A stretch of DNA of 64,000 bases from Cruorifilaria tuberocauda (Eukaryota > Nematoda > Chromadorea > Rhabditida > Onchocercidae): NCBI GenBank assembly GCA_013365365.1, contig JABVXU010000183.1:39863-103862 (forward strand). The letters run 5' to 3'. The notes beneath the pieces are model-generated. The model had not been told where the DNA came from and searched no databases. It worked only from the letters and a program-made list of their open reading frames with translations. Positions 1 to 12,469 of the stretch are shown in pieces. Positions within the stretch are counted from its first letter, which is position 1. Each line of letters opens with the position of its first letter. The position numbers were made by a program, and so were the translations under genes.

Positions 1-315
1 TTTTCCGTTATTAATTTCATTATCAGAAAATCATTAATTCCATTAATTAGAACTGCACGCGAGACGTGTATTCACTCAGTTATCTGTATGGGCGGATTCG
101 TACTCGTTTGTACCACTACCCGACTGGTGCCATTTGCCAGTGTACCAGATACCTACTACCGGTTTCATTTCCGTATCTTGGTGATTCTCTTCCCTCAACT
201 TCCCAAATGAATACATAATAATGCAATCTAGTTGAAGTGAACATTTAGGGATACTATCGTAAGCTTCTCCCGTATTATGTGCTAATATGTCACAATTCAT
301 CTAACGGTTATTCCG

Positions 316-360
316 ATAGTATTTCTATGATGAAGAAGCAAATAGTATTTCTATGATGAA
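316..360. repeat. 19-bp direct repeat pair
   Basis: The 19-mer beginning ATAGTATTTC occurs at 316-334 and again, identical, at 342-360, 26 bases apart. It looks like a local slippage duplication; no function is implied. Confidence 0.8.
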
Positions 361-2720
361 GGAATACGATGTTAAGCTACTACATGATTTCATCCCTCAA
401 TGGCTTCATGATTATAATGATAAAAAATTTAGATGCTGAACATAAAACTGAATAATGCAACCAAAGATCGAAAAGAGAAATTGTCGTGACAGCTTTTTCA
501 ATGAATATTCTTTACTCCTTCACATAAAATAATGACTAATTTGCACACTCTAAGTGTAATATTTCTTTGCGATAATGTCACAATGAAAGAAATGCTTCAA
601 TACTTTAAAATAAAACTTGTCAAATTTCTACTTCATTCCAGTTTTATTCAAAATTTGCTTCTAACTTCTAGCACCTAGTTGCATTCAATCCAAGTTTCAC
701 TTTCTGTTAAAATTCTCGAAGAAATGTTGGAATGTGCAGATATCCACGATTGGAACTCTCTGCTTTATACATGCCATGCATATAAACAATGGATTGTTGT
801 CATCTGGCCCAGAGCTTTCTTTGGTTAAAATCAACTATTCATTAATGGATCTTTTGAACTATAATTTATGAGCTTTACTCTATACTGAAATGATGCTTCC
901 CCAAATTTCAATCAATTTTACATATTAAGATCTGACACCTCAAATTATCCGAAGAGGTGATATCAAAAAGAGAAATTGAGAGGAAAACTTCAATGCAATT
1001 AAGATGCATGAAAAATAGAACTATGGCTTTTTTTTAAGATTAATGCAGCCATTTTGCTTTGCATTCTTCATGGCACGCCGAAATTTTTCCTCAATTTTAG
1101 CATTTCCAAAACGTCAAAACTTTAGGAAAATTATAATTTTCAAAAATTGCGGAAAAAGATGGTAGACTTATATTTAATAAGTTGATTGAGAGTCAAACAG
1201 CTATTGTTTCGTCAGTGAAAAATTAAATTCTTCGACCCAAAAAATTCAGTACATTAAACACCAAATTTTTATTTGGTTAATTAGTTCCATTCTGGAAAGA
1301 AAGCCCTTCTTCACGTTTGCAACATTTCAAACCGCTGAAGATATTAAAATTCAAAAGCAAATGACAAATTGAATGCGGATGACAAAAATGAGGCATATAT
1401 TATAATAAAACTGATGGAAACGTTTTTTACGTTTTGGCTTTTATGTTAGCAAGTTCAGTAAAGCATAATTAATGATCTGTCTACCGATCTTTCCCAGTTC
1501 GTTTTGATCACTTCAAATTTTGAAATATTTTAGAAAGAGGGAATCATTCTGAGAAAGTGACACTACATTATTACACAGAAACATTCCACTTTATCTTTGA
1601 GCACTCTGCGAATCTTAAATTACTTGATAAATCACTATGCATTTTGGATTTCAAATTTTCCTCTTTAATTTAGTTTTACTTTTGTGTAATTTCAAACAGT
1701 TACTCTAATATAGATTGAGAAATTTATGTGAATTTCTGTGATCAATAATATCTCAATATTAAGATTTCTAAAGAATATCAATATCCATCCCATTACAATA
1801 TACTGTAACTAGATTAAACTTGAAAAGGAACAAATGAATTCGAAAATATACAGTTTTTGCATAAATTGTTGGAAATGAATTTTGATACCGAAAAGCTTAA
1901 CCAAGGGATAAGCAATGAAGATTTTTTGATAAGTGAAATGAATGAGATGCTTAGTGGAAGAGCGAAATGTATGATTACTTGAAAACCTTGATGATGCTTG
2001 GTTAGCTTATAATAATATAAGAATCATAGCCGTTTCTCTATCGATACACGCACAAATATAAGATCTAAAATCAAGTTCATGCCAAATATAACTTCTAATG
2101 CTAGGCCATAAAAGGTAAGTGTACCCGCGTGTTTATACCATTTTTTTACTGAGGTTTTGATGCACACTTCGTTAATAAATACACCATTGATATACCATGT
2201 CTTCTAGTTAATGAACTTTACATCGAAAAATGTAGAATTCGTTAATTGATATGATATACTTACAACGAACCTTACTTCATTAACCAGGGCACCAAATTGT
2301 ATTTTCGTTTAAAACAGCAAAAAATACTTCTTTCAATATCCCATTAACAATGTTGTGTTTTGTCTCTTTCCATCGTGAAATTTCGGAAAAGTCAGAGATT
2401 TCAGCTAACCATGATGAATTGCTCAAAATAACACAAGTAAAATACCCGTAGTAAAATCGGGATGATAAATTGACTATAGTAATAATATTTGCAATTTTCC
2501 TTCTCAAGTGAAGTGTATTTCTGGTCTTAAGTCGTATGAGGCTGAGACTTTAATTACATTATGGGGAAGAAATAGCCAGAACGCACATGTCTGCTCTTTA
2601 TTTATTTTGGACTGAAATCTGTAAATAACACATACCTCTATTCTTGCATTCGTCCAATACTGTTAAAGTACAATACGAGAAATCTCACATTCAAATGAAG
2701 CAAAATAGTGCCCGTCCAAA

Positions 2721-2726
2721 TTTATT
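2721..2726 (-). promoter_or_regulatory. Poly(A) signal of MALSU1-like gene
   Basis: AATAAA on the minus strand, about 53 bases past the stop codon at 2779. The position suits the end of the PPIL3/MALSU1 tandem transcript. Confidence 0.5.
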
Positions 2727-2778
2727 CGTTTGTTAACATAAAAACAAAAAAAGAAAAAACGATAGCATGAAAAAAAGC

Positions 2779-4015
2779 CTAATTAGCGGTAGGCATCGAA
2801 AATTCTGGACTTGAGATATTGACTTCATCTTCTAACGCTTCCGTCCATTCAATACCCCACAGGCTTTCAAGATCATATTTGAATCGCGCTTCATGAGTCA
2901 TTATATGTATTGATATATTCTCGAAACTATAACACAACCATCGACCAACTTTAGCTTTTTTCGGCGGTTCCACCTTAAAATGCAGAAATTTCCCTCTTAA
3001 AATGAAAAACACCTAACATTGAAATAAATAAACATATCATCCGTATATGATCAAGTGACAATATGCAAATGGAAATATCACTTCAGAAAGGCATCTTCTA
3101 AAAATTCCTTGTTACTTTCAAATTGCACGATATTACTCCTCAAATGAAAAGAGAGAAGCAAGCAAAAAAATTTAGTTCCCCATCAGCATTATTAAAAAGC
3201 ACTGTGAAATCAATTCCTATTTAAGTCTATATAAAACTAGCTCTGGAAGTCAATCAGTTGAACCAGGTAACTGCGATAGGAATACAATATGACAAACCTG
3301 ATGATCAATTTTCAGTTTGAAGCATTTCCGTATAGCAAGTACCATAGCCTCACCATGTCTCATATTATGGGGCGTACAAATTATAACATATCTGTCACGT
3401 ACGTCACTAACAGGCACCTTGATACAAATAATGTCTTCGGCACGTTCGACTCGTAATATGTCCACAATCTCTCTCACACTAAACGGACTTGATGGAGAAT
3501 TTTGCTCGAAATTTAACAAAGGTTCAAGACGTTGGCGCAAGCGATCTGCAATAAGCAAGCTGTTGAAAAATTTTCGAAATTTAGACACAGTATATACCTT
3601 TTAGTACTATACGATGTAATATGCAATTACAATGAAAGAAATGAGGACGTTATTAATAATTTTTTTTGTTGCAAAAACTAATTTTAACTTTTCAACAGTT
3701 CCAATGAATAAGTCTCTTTCAAAATACAACTGACTTAACACTTTAGAACATTTGCACTCAAGTTTTAAATCAATCTTGATTGCTGCCGAATTCTAGTTCA
3801 AAAGTTAGGCAATATATACCTGATTTCGTTATAATTTGGCATGGAGTTTCTGAATGAATTTCCATTTCAACATATTCCTCAGTATACTGTTCAAAATACT
3901 TTTGCATTTCTCGAATTTTCTCCAAGTCCATTTGTTTCTCTTCAGTCGGATATCTTTCATTGGATCTCAACAGCTTCTCGTTTTTTGCATCAGTTAAATA
4001 CCGTAACACAATCAT
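2779..4015 (-). CDS. MALSU1: MALSU1/RsfS-family mitochondrial ribosome assembly factor
   Basis: Three exons on the minus strand: 4015-3820, 3545-3298 and 2973-2779, total 639 nt and 212 aa. Exon phases agree (1, then 0). The C-terminal part carries the RsfS/DUF143 signature: a core around FSVREIVDILRVERAEDI (about residues 85-102), a central segment that ends in basic KCFKLKI, then GRWLCYSFENISIHIM and YDLESLWG, which match the family's W-L-xD-x-G-D-xx-H and YDLExLW ends. Family members bind uL14 on the large subunit and block premature subunit joining; the animal protein is mitochondrial, and that role is inferred. The N-terminus (ATG at 4015) is the weakest part: it has no obvious presequence and an extra 5' exon is possible. 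It starts 109 nt after the PPIL3 stop, with a CTTTTTCAAG acceptor in the gap that could receive a spliced leader. Confidence 0.8.
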
Positions 4016-4124
4016 ATTTGTGAAATGAAAACTTGCTGATCTATTTTTGACTGGTCTTGAAAAAGCGAAAATAAAATGATGGTATGTAATATTGTGATTT
4101 GAAACGCAACTCAAATAACTGGTT

Positions 4125-5233
4125 TTAGGAATTAGTGGCCATTTCGGCAATCGGATTAGCATGGATGATAACATTCCTAATTTTCTGCTCAATAACTGGT
4201 CGGTATTTAGCATCAACTTTAACCTTCTCCAACTCCTCTAGTACATCAAATCCGTCTATTACACTGCAATTCAAAAAAAAGGAATTCACTTGTTTTCACT
4301 TGTTTTTTCAGTATAAAATATAAGCATAATTTTTTATAAAATAAATGTAAAATAAAAAAAGGGTTACAATAAAAGCAAAACAAACCGTCCAAAAATCGTA
4401 TATTTCAAATCCAATGTTGGATGTTTTGCATATGTGATAAAAAACTGCGATCGACTTGTATTCGGTCCGTTACCGGCCATGGACACAACGCCTCTGGCGT
4501 CGTGCTACAATGATATATTAGGATGTAAAAGGCATTCTACAACTCAAAAATCACAGCGTTCAAAAATTTTATGAAACTGTAGCAGTAGAAATAAAGTCAA
4601 ACAAACGTGAAAAGTGCAAGCGCGACATAAAAACACAAACCAATACCAAATAAGTCACATTACAGCAAAAAAGGGACCTTCAAAGAAGTATTTAATTCGT
4701 CTTCAATCGGGCCACCCCAGATACTGTCACCTCCTTTACCTGTACCAGTTGGATCACCAGTTTGTACCATAAAATCTTTGATATTCCGATGAAAAATGCA
4801 GTTATCGTAGTAGTTGCTTGCACACAATGCTAAGAAATTCTGCAAAAATCGTAATTAAATACTAAAAAATAGGTCAGGTAAACTTATAAAAATAATTAGG
4901 GGACCTATAAAAATGATTCTTCATGGCGAAACGGTAAAACAGTCATTACATTATAGTGTCAAAAACTGTAAGGTTAAATAGAATATGATACACCAATTAC
5001 GTAGTATTCTGATCTATGAGGTGAAGTGACGAGTGATGATCTTAACCACTCGCAGTTCTTCGTTTCAAAACATACTTCTTGAAAAGAAACATAAGTATAC
5101 AAAAGGTGAGAACAATCACATCATTACATTCCTGCAATAAAAAAATATTACTTACTTCACACGTCTTCGGACATAAATCACAGTATAATTCGATTTTGAT
5201 ATCGCCCAACGTTGTTTGTAACGTAACCGACAT
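4125..5233 (-). CDS. cyn-10: Peptidyl-prolyl cis-trans isomerase, PPIL3/CYN-10 type
   Basis: Four minus-strand exons (5233-5156, 4839-4678, 4504-4386, 4263-4125) give 498 nt and 165 aa, the usual length for the single-domain PPIL3 cyclophilins (about 161 aa). It opens [18 protein letters not shown] and has no signal peptide. Conserved isomerase residues are present: the [14 protein letters not shown] block supplies the catalytic Arg (about 44), Phe (about 49) and Gln (about 52), followed by [20 protein letters not shown] and KYTIFGRVIDG. PPIL3 proteins are spliceosome-associated proline isomerases, so a nuclear RNA-processing role is the family expectation. It is the first gene of a closely spaced pair with MALSU1 and is divergent from the small membrane-protein gene at 5428. 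Confidence 0.92.
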
Positions 5234-5427
5234 ACGAACGTGCCGTGTCACGTTCAATTCCTCTTCGCCAACTAAATTGTACATTTTAAAACTGAATTTT
5301 AAGAAATCGCTATAATACGAAGCACAATAAAAAGTGTGCATATAAACATAAATAGATGGACTGACAGCCAAACGTATCATTCAACAAATGAAAATGACGT
5401 GGGCCGCGCCGTGAAGAACCGTACGCG

Positions 5428-6409
5428 ATGTCCCGTCTGAAGGTGGGACTTTGCGTTCTTATTCTCATCCTGATGCTTTACTGGTTATATCTTTGCTTAA
5501 GGTAATTCTGTTGATGAAGGAGATATCTGAGACGTTGAGCCCGGTTTGGCAGCACTCTTAGGATATGGCCAACTTTTCAATTATCCATTAATTAGTCTTA
5601 ATTGCGCTACCTTATTTCTTATCGCTCTCTTTATCCTCTCACTCTTGAGGCTACTTGACTTCACCTCACTCTCATGGATCTTTCTAAATTTCAAGAAACG
5701 CCCTTTCTTCGAAGACGCCAATACTTAACTCCTTCCCTCCTCAACTTTTCTTCATGTTCAGGAATACTTATTCTGTTCTTCTGAGAGAAATTTTAATTTC
5801 TTAAATCATTGGTTTTGATTTCAGTCATGAGATCGAGAGAAATCCGCTTGATCATCATGGATATAGTTATGTTTATCGTCTTATATTTTGAAAATCCAAA
5901 AAAGAGGAAATAGTTGTCATATAATGTTATATAACATGACTTCTATTACAATTTCTGCTTGGTAAGACGAGCCCCATCTTATATTATACCAAACGTAATT
6001 TCAATATAATTTTCATTTAAATTGGAATTATAGACCTATGCATAATGTTATACTTCCCAATCCTGCTTATGTACATGTTTTTGAATAGGTTGTGAAACTT
6101 ACTAAATTCAGGTTGTAATTTAATTTATCGGATAAATGCACAGATATAGATGTCAGATCCAAGATCGGATTCCAATGTCATATGTCACGCCTTTTTAAAT
6201 CTGTTTAAAGACGAACCACACTTTCCGCACCTTCTCTCAAGTTTTTCGGAAAATACTGCGATCTTTGAGCTGCAACATTCTCATTTCAGTAGGATGGTGC
6301 GGTTATCCTGGAGTGATGTAAGCGATAAATAAAGTGAGAAAATTGGTCAATTTGCAGCATTTATCCTGTGGATCTGAATGTGGGAAATTATAAAGAAGTA
6401 AAGAAATAA
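5428..6409 (+). CDS. Small single-pass membrane protein (64-68 aa model)
   Basis: Not recognised. Exon 1 (5428-5501) encodes 24 residues starting MSRLKVGLCVLILILMLYWL, a clear hydrophobic anchor, and ends at a good GTAATT donor in phase 2. Exon 2 starts at 5825 after TTTCAG. Read to the first stop (5891) the product is 46 aa. A phase-compatible alternative splices from 5865 or 5877 into a 28-nt microexon (6290-6317) and, across a 40-nt intron, into 6358-6409, adding a tail GWCGYPGVIIYPVDLNVGNY and a basic end. That tail reads like protein rather than random AT-rich sequence, but the microexon and tiny intron make it uncertain. It lies about 195 bp from the divergent PPIL3 start, so they may share a promoter. 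Alternatives: the signal-anchor exon of a longer gene, or noncoding. Confidence 0.35.
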
Positions 6410-7038
6410 GAGTGTGGATTCAATATCTAAGGATAAGTTATTAATCTGTAAAGACTTCTTCATCCTCTGTTTACTAAAAATGGAAAAATTAGAAAATCGG
6501 TAAAGAAGTGGGTATAATCTTCCGGAAAGGTTCCTGTGAAATTTCGGTTCTTCTGAACATGATCGTTACATATATTAGACAGAAATGGAAGAACTGCTTT
6601 ATCTGTACTAAAGAAAAAGAGATTAAGAAGTACGTTTTCAAAATTTCCCCATGAAACTTAAGAAATTTCTGATCTATTATCAGTAATTGATATCAAACGA
6701 GTGGAATTTCATTTTACAACAGTTTGATGTTTATGGTCCATTTGAATGATAATCTTTCTTTCTTAACACCTCTTTGCTTCTTCCATTCTTTTATTCTTTC
6801 CAAAAGATTCCATTTGTTATTTGCTCTCTGTTATCAGAATAATTCAACAGATGATTGAATCTCTTGTGATTCTCGTTCCTCAATCGATAAATATGCATAC
6901 ATTTGTTTTGCAATTTTCAGCTCAAAGTCTATTTGCTGCTAATTGATCAAATACTGCATAAAAAATATAAAATCAAAACCTATTGCTTGGGTGATATGTG
7001 ATGCGTGTAAGAGACACGTTACAGAATAATATTAAGCA
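6410..7038. other. Intergenic
   Basis: AT-rich sequence with no supported exon. The bases just before the phosphatase ATG contain an acceptor-like GTTACAG (7017-7023), suitable for cis or spliced-leader trans-splicing. Confidence 0.5.
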
Positions 7039-8947
7039 ATGGTTACCCCGAAATTGTTCGATATTTCGGAAGTTCGGCCTTATCTTTACTTGAGTGGTTT
7101 TGGCTGTATTACGGAGAAGGTAAGTTTTTGTTCGTGAAATCCTGCAACTATATCAAGAACGAATTATTGGATAGTTTTGGATCTCTAACGGATTAATCTA
7201 ATCAAACATTTTAGGAAGTAATTGTTTTGAACATTAGATTCATGACATCATCACAATATTTTACTATTACATTATAGAGCTTCTTTGAATAAAGATCGAG
7301 AAATTTTTTCATCTCAGTTCAGCAGTTATATTCTGATTTACTGGTTATTATGCAGAAAAAGAAATAAAACCCATCAGATCGTTAGGATGTCTTCGAAATG
7401 AAAAGGCTAGTTATAATTAGTGCAAATGATAGCTGGAAGGTAAATTATGAATGTGTTAGATAGAGATCAGATTAAATTCGGAATGGTGTAAGACAAAAAG
7501 AATAATACTTTGATATATGAATCATAGTTGCCATTCAAATTTTTCTTCTGTTTGCAGGTTAATAGAAAATTTGAAAAAAAAAATTGAGCAAATAGTGAGT
7601 TTTGCTATAACTAAAGATTTTTAAACTAAAGAATAAGAAGTGCTGAAACAAATTTCATTTTAAGAAGCAGAAAAAATATTTTAAGCTTTTTGCAAGAAAT
7701 ATATTTTGTATTTTATGGATTCATGGATGTAGACACTATCGCGTTGTTGCATGCCTTTTCTAAAATGCTGGATTTTTTTTTGTTGGTGTGTTGTCGTCGT
7801 TGTAATATCTTTGATATTGTGGATTTTATTATGGTTTGATAAGCTAGAAGACGTGAAGCGGCTTTCCGAAAATTTCAAGCTGTTGTTCATCTCCATTTGT
7901 TCATACCGATATATTTAAAAAATGATGATTTGCGGAATTGAATTGAAGTGATTGATTGAAGTGAAATTATAGGTGATCAAAAATTATGAGAAAGTATTTA
8001 GCTTCTTGTTGTTATTTAGAAAATATATATGCGATTTGAAAGTCGTTTTTTTTTTGAGCCATACATTAATTAATACAATGATAGGAAGTGTTTCTTTTAA
8101 GACTTGAGACATTGAAAAATTATCGTCTTTATAATTATTTTTTCAAATGTTCCCATAAATTCATTCTAGAAACTGCGAGATCTTGGAATAACACATATAA
8201 TTGATGCGACTAATGTCCCAAATAATCCACATTATGAAGGAATCGAATTTCTAGAGATTATGGTGGATGATTCATTGGTCGCCAATCTTATTCCTCACTT
8301 TGCTAATGCTGCACAGTTTATTCGAAATGCACAGAAAAAGGTGTTAAAATATTACTTTCAAGCGAAGCATATTTTGCCTGTTTCATAGTAATTGATACCC
8401 AATAATTGCTTAATTTTAAATTTATAAAATTTTACCATATGGAGAAATATTAATGACAACAACAATTGTGTACTTCTGCGGTATAAGAGGCGTATTTGTT
8501 AAAATTTGTTAATATTTGTTTATTTGTTAAAATTTCAAAAAATGTTATCATTTTACAGCTGACTTTGATGGTTAAAATTGTGTTCATCCATGTTAGCCAT
8601 GATTGTTAGGGAGTAATGAAAATTCAAGAAAAGAAGCTGTGAAAAGAGTAACGCTCATGTTCGATAATGAGTGAAATATAATTCAGGGTGGAAAGGCATT
8701 AATTTATTGTGCAGCTGGAATTAGTCGTTCTTCGTCGCTATGTATAATGTCTTTGGTACTTAACGAAGGGTTAAGCCTGAGAGAAGCATACTACGATGTA
8801 TTGGATAAAAGACCATTTATATCGCCAAATGTGGCATTTTGGCGACAAATGATCGAATATGAATGTAAAGAACGCGGTCAAAGTACGGTGGAGCTAATCA
8901 GAAATATGGCTCGACCCATTCCAGATGTGTATATCAAGAAACTATAA
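7039..8947 (+). CDS. Atypical dual-specificity protein phosphatase (DUSP14/18-like)
   Basis: Three exons, 7039-7119, 8170-8340 and 8687-8947, all phase 0, 513 nt and 170 aa. The single domain starts at residue 10 with EVRPYLYLSG, the usual entry of small DUSPs. LRDLGITHIIDAT follows, then the general-acid loop MVDDS (Asp about 60-61). The signature CAAGISRS has the nucleophile Cys at about 92 and Arg at about 98, and AYYDVLDKRPFISPN follows as in active DUSPs. No CH2 or kinase-docking domain is present, so it belongs with the small atypical DUSPs, which dephosphorylate Tyr and Ser/Thr on signalling proteins. Substrate cannot be told from sequence. All catalytic residues are intact. Intron 1 is long (1050 bp). 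A poly(A) signal lies at 9123. Confidence 0.9.
8493..8535. repeat. TTTGTTAA-type direct repeat
   Basis: The 15-mer TATTTGTTAAAATTT occurs at 8493-8507 and 8521-8535 with a related partial copy between, inside intron 2 of the phosphatase gene. Simple local duplication. Confidence 0.7.
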
Positions 8948-11900
8948 TCGAACGCTGCAGCTGAAGTAGATAAGATGAGGCGAATTTCTTGGGAAGATAA
9001 AGTCGTACATACATATTTTTATGTTTCTGGCATGGAGTGCATTAGCATGAAACAGCAATTAGAAATTGACAACATTTCTATAACTAATACCAATGGTTAT
9101 TTCTCTGAATTAAATGTGAAACAATAAAATAAGTAAAGATAGTTCTATAAATGTTATTATCTAAGCCACTTTCTTTTTCAGGATTGTGCCATCACAGAAC
9201 GTGATAATTCTTTGTGAGGAAAAATTGGTTTATTATTGTTTATTAAAAATTATTGTTATTAAAATTTGATTAGCGTTTGATTAGTAATTTTGATCATTTT
9301 TTGCATGGATTCTGTTGTTAGATCTTCCTCATCTTAATATTTTTTACTATCGATTTCGCATAAATATAGACTTTAATTCATTGAACTCGTCAGTTTTGCA
9401 TTTTGCTAGACGGCAGGAAATGAGAACCAGGCTATACCGATGAAAACAAGAGTCTATACCCAGTTGAATAAGAATCGAAAAATGACCGTACTGGCAACAT
9501 CAGCGATGTAAATATTTTTCCAAAAAGGTTATTATACTTCCAGGAACAGATACGTTTTTGCTTCACTTTTGTTCTAAGCAATGTGAAAAATATCCCAAAA
9601 TTATTTTTAAATTTGATTAAGTAATTTAATTTAGTTGATACATATCAATAAAAATTTCGTAACTCAGTAGGCTTCAAGAGATTTAGATCAGTTTAAGTTA
9701 TAGTAGGTTTCTGAAATAAGTTTAAAATAATGTGATACTATTCCAATCCACTCTTCACTATAGATTTGCCCAGTTCCATTAAATAGTTGCAATGATTGAT
9801 AAGTTAAAGGTGTGAATCGTATCGCTATATTCTTAGATTATTTTTTAAAGTTTTTGAAATTAATGATAAAATCTGATTCCAGCATTTAAACTATTAATCT
9901 TTGGTCAATTTGAATTTATATTCAAATTTTCGACGTAACATAACTATTCCTATGGTAATATGTTGATAACAAAATCACGTAGCAGTAGCTACTTGACTTT
10001 TTGGAAATATTGCTTGTCTGTGATTTCTTAACAATCACGGTTACTCCTCAAATTTCATGAGAATCATGATTATACTATAAATATTAAGCTTACAGTTGGA
10101 AATGTATTTTTGCTTAAATGAGTGCACACAGTGACTCTCAGCATACAAATAAGTGGTGTAGCAGGTAATCTTTCTAGAAGTTAGAACATGATGTACTCTT
10201 ACCTTTTCTCTCTCAGTATACCATGTATAGGCAAGAAGTGAAGAGACGTTATATATAAGGAATTGCGCGTACAGCAGTTTACATTAATTATTGTGAATTT
10301 ATAGTTTAATTCGTCAAAAGTTAACTATGTCGTTCTACACTATACTCACGCACTCAAATGTTTTTATTGCGAGGATTTAATAATTAGTTGTAGGCAGCCT
10401 TCTAAATAACTTAGTTTTTGTTTTCACCAAGTATGTTGTCACTAACGATAATTTGGAAATTAGTTTTTTAGATAAAAGAGCTTTTATGAAAATTTAGTCG
10501 TTAAATGGAATCACTAGCTGAAGAGGGATTTGAGAAAAGTTGAGAACTGTTTTTGACTAGGAGCAATCAATTAGTTTTTTTCTTTTTCGAGATATATTTC
10601 AGTGATGCTGTTGACACTAGCTGTAACGAAAATATCCTTCAGCTTATTTAAACAGACCTTAGCCTGAATTAAGAATCAGCCAGCGTCCTTCTGTGGCTTA
10701 AATATTAATGGCATAGAACTGGAACTGACTGGTCTGTTGTTTTCCTAAAGAGACGTAGTTGTTCTGAGAAATTTCTGTACTTTGAAATGCAAAAGATGAT
10801 ATCTTGAACCTCATCACCTGATGTTAATCTTTAATGTGTTTCTGAGGAGACTTTGAACAAGCAATATGAAGAGCAATGAAAAAGTGTACTTGGCATGTCA
10901 ATCACGTCTGGTATACATAAATCATTAGAAGATGAAGAATCTGATATTTGACAAGAAATTTTTCATATGAACGGCAGCTATCAAATATAAAGAAATTTTG
11001 TTTCTATCAAATCAAACTAGGGCGTCCAACAAAATAGAAAAGATACAAACATTCAATATAAGATAATTTTGTACTTTTTTTTAAAAAGAACTTTTACGAT
11101 TTCTTATCACCGCTCTTTTCTCGTCAGTGATTATTTATTTAGAAAATAATGGCGAGAAGAAATAGTGACAAATGAACATATAACGATATATTGAAGCGTC
11201 GCACTTTAATTTGAAAAAATCAAAACAACCGTACTTAAGAAATGAAAATGATATTTGAGGTATGGCACCTGCTCAACGTTCCAGAATAAGACATCTAACT
11301 GTATTTTCTACGATCACAGTGAGAGAAGAAACACTGGTAATAATTTCCATCGTTTCCTTTTGGTTAAGACTGCTTCAAAGGAGAAGAAAATGGCGGATGA
11401 CGGTATATCGATATTGCATAGTAATGCTACGGTAAATTTCTTGCTGAAAAGAAAAGCATTCCCGCTGTCACCTTCCTAACTGTATCTCGTTCCTTTATAA
11501 TAATACGTCTTAAACAGGACCGTAACTGCAATGCATTTTCTGAATCTAAAGACGAAATAAAACCAAATTTATTAATATCTCTAATTCTTTTTATCCGCTG
11601 TTTGTTGAAGAAAAATGGACGAGACTGTTTTGTATTGTACTGTTACGAAATCAGAGTGGAGAGGGAAAAGATGAAGTTGGAAGGTGCGATACACTTGTCA
11701 TTACTGCTCGTATTTCTTGTCGAAATAGAATGGCTTGCGAACGGGTTTGTTGTGCGCTGTCTTTTTTAACCGATGTCTGAATTAGCATTTTGGAAGACTA
11801 AAAGTGTCGTAGGGAGCTAGTTCACAATGTGATCTCTTCCTTGTTTATGAAAACATTTGCAAGTTATGGAATAGAAATATTGTAACGGTTGAAAAAGATA

Positions 11901-12469
11901 GGTAATCATCGTTTTATCATTAAACTAAGATCATTTTAAGACATATTTTCTAAAATGAAATTTCCTCAAAAATTTGTTCCGTCATAATGAAGATGCTGAA
12001 GTAATGTTAGTCTTTTTTCTGTTGTGAACAAACGTTGCTTCTAATTTCATTTATCACAAATACAGGAATATTCGAAATAGATCGCATACGGAGGGTATAT
12101 CAAATACATATATTAGCTATAATTTGAAGGAAAAATTGCAAAGAACGTCAAAGCACTGAGAATGATTTCAAGAAAAAAGGAAAGGAAGGAAGAAGTGATC
12201 GATCGCTTTCAAATATTTCTTGACGAAATGTTGACCTTTTCTGTACCAAGCAAAACTCCTTCTTACCTGTGAATGACGAATCGAATTAAATGTATGCCTG
12301 TTGTTTCTCTTCACATCGGGTCGAGTAGATAGACATACCTTCTCTCCGAAATTGCACATTATTTTCTAATTTCTAATAGTGGTGGTGGTAGTAGTAGCGA
12401 CTGTCCTCTGCGCCGTTATTTACGATTTATTACGAAGTAAGTTTGTTGTGCCAACGTTACCATACCATT
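8948..12469. other. Intergenic, 3.5 kb
   Basis: No gene supported on either strand. It begins with the phosphatase 3' UTR (AATAAA at 9123-9128). The only sizable frames (plus 11255-11479, minus 12168-12359) have no family likeness and no spliced partners. The last few hundred bases are probably the 5' region of the calpain gene. Confidence 0.5.
9123..9128 (+). promoter_or_regulatory. Poly(A) signal of phosphatase gene
   Basis: AATAAA about 175 bases after the phosphatase stop codon, the first such hexamer downstream. Confidence 0.45.

Larger units (their letters stand above)
1..2778. other. Intergenic, left edge
   Basis: No gene is supported. Open frames here (for example minus 76-300 and minus 2280-2507) are short, AT-biased and lack recognisable motifs or convincing splice partners. 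The stretch holds a 19-bp direct repeat near 316-360 and, at its right end, the 3' flank of the minus-strand MALSU1-like gene. Confidence 0.6.

Noticed and set aside
76..300. 74-codon minus-strand open frame at the left edge
   Set aside because: No recognisable family, no splice partners and no upstream context; may simply be chance.
6150..6332. 60-codon plus frame with ATG after TATAG
   Set aside because: Shares DNA with the proposed 28-nt microexon in another frame, and has no convincing continuation.
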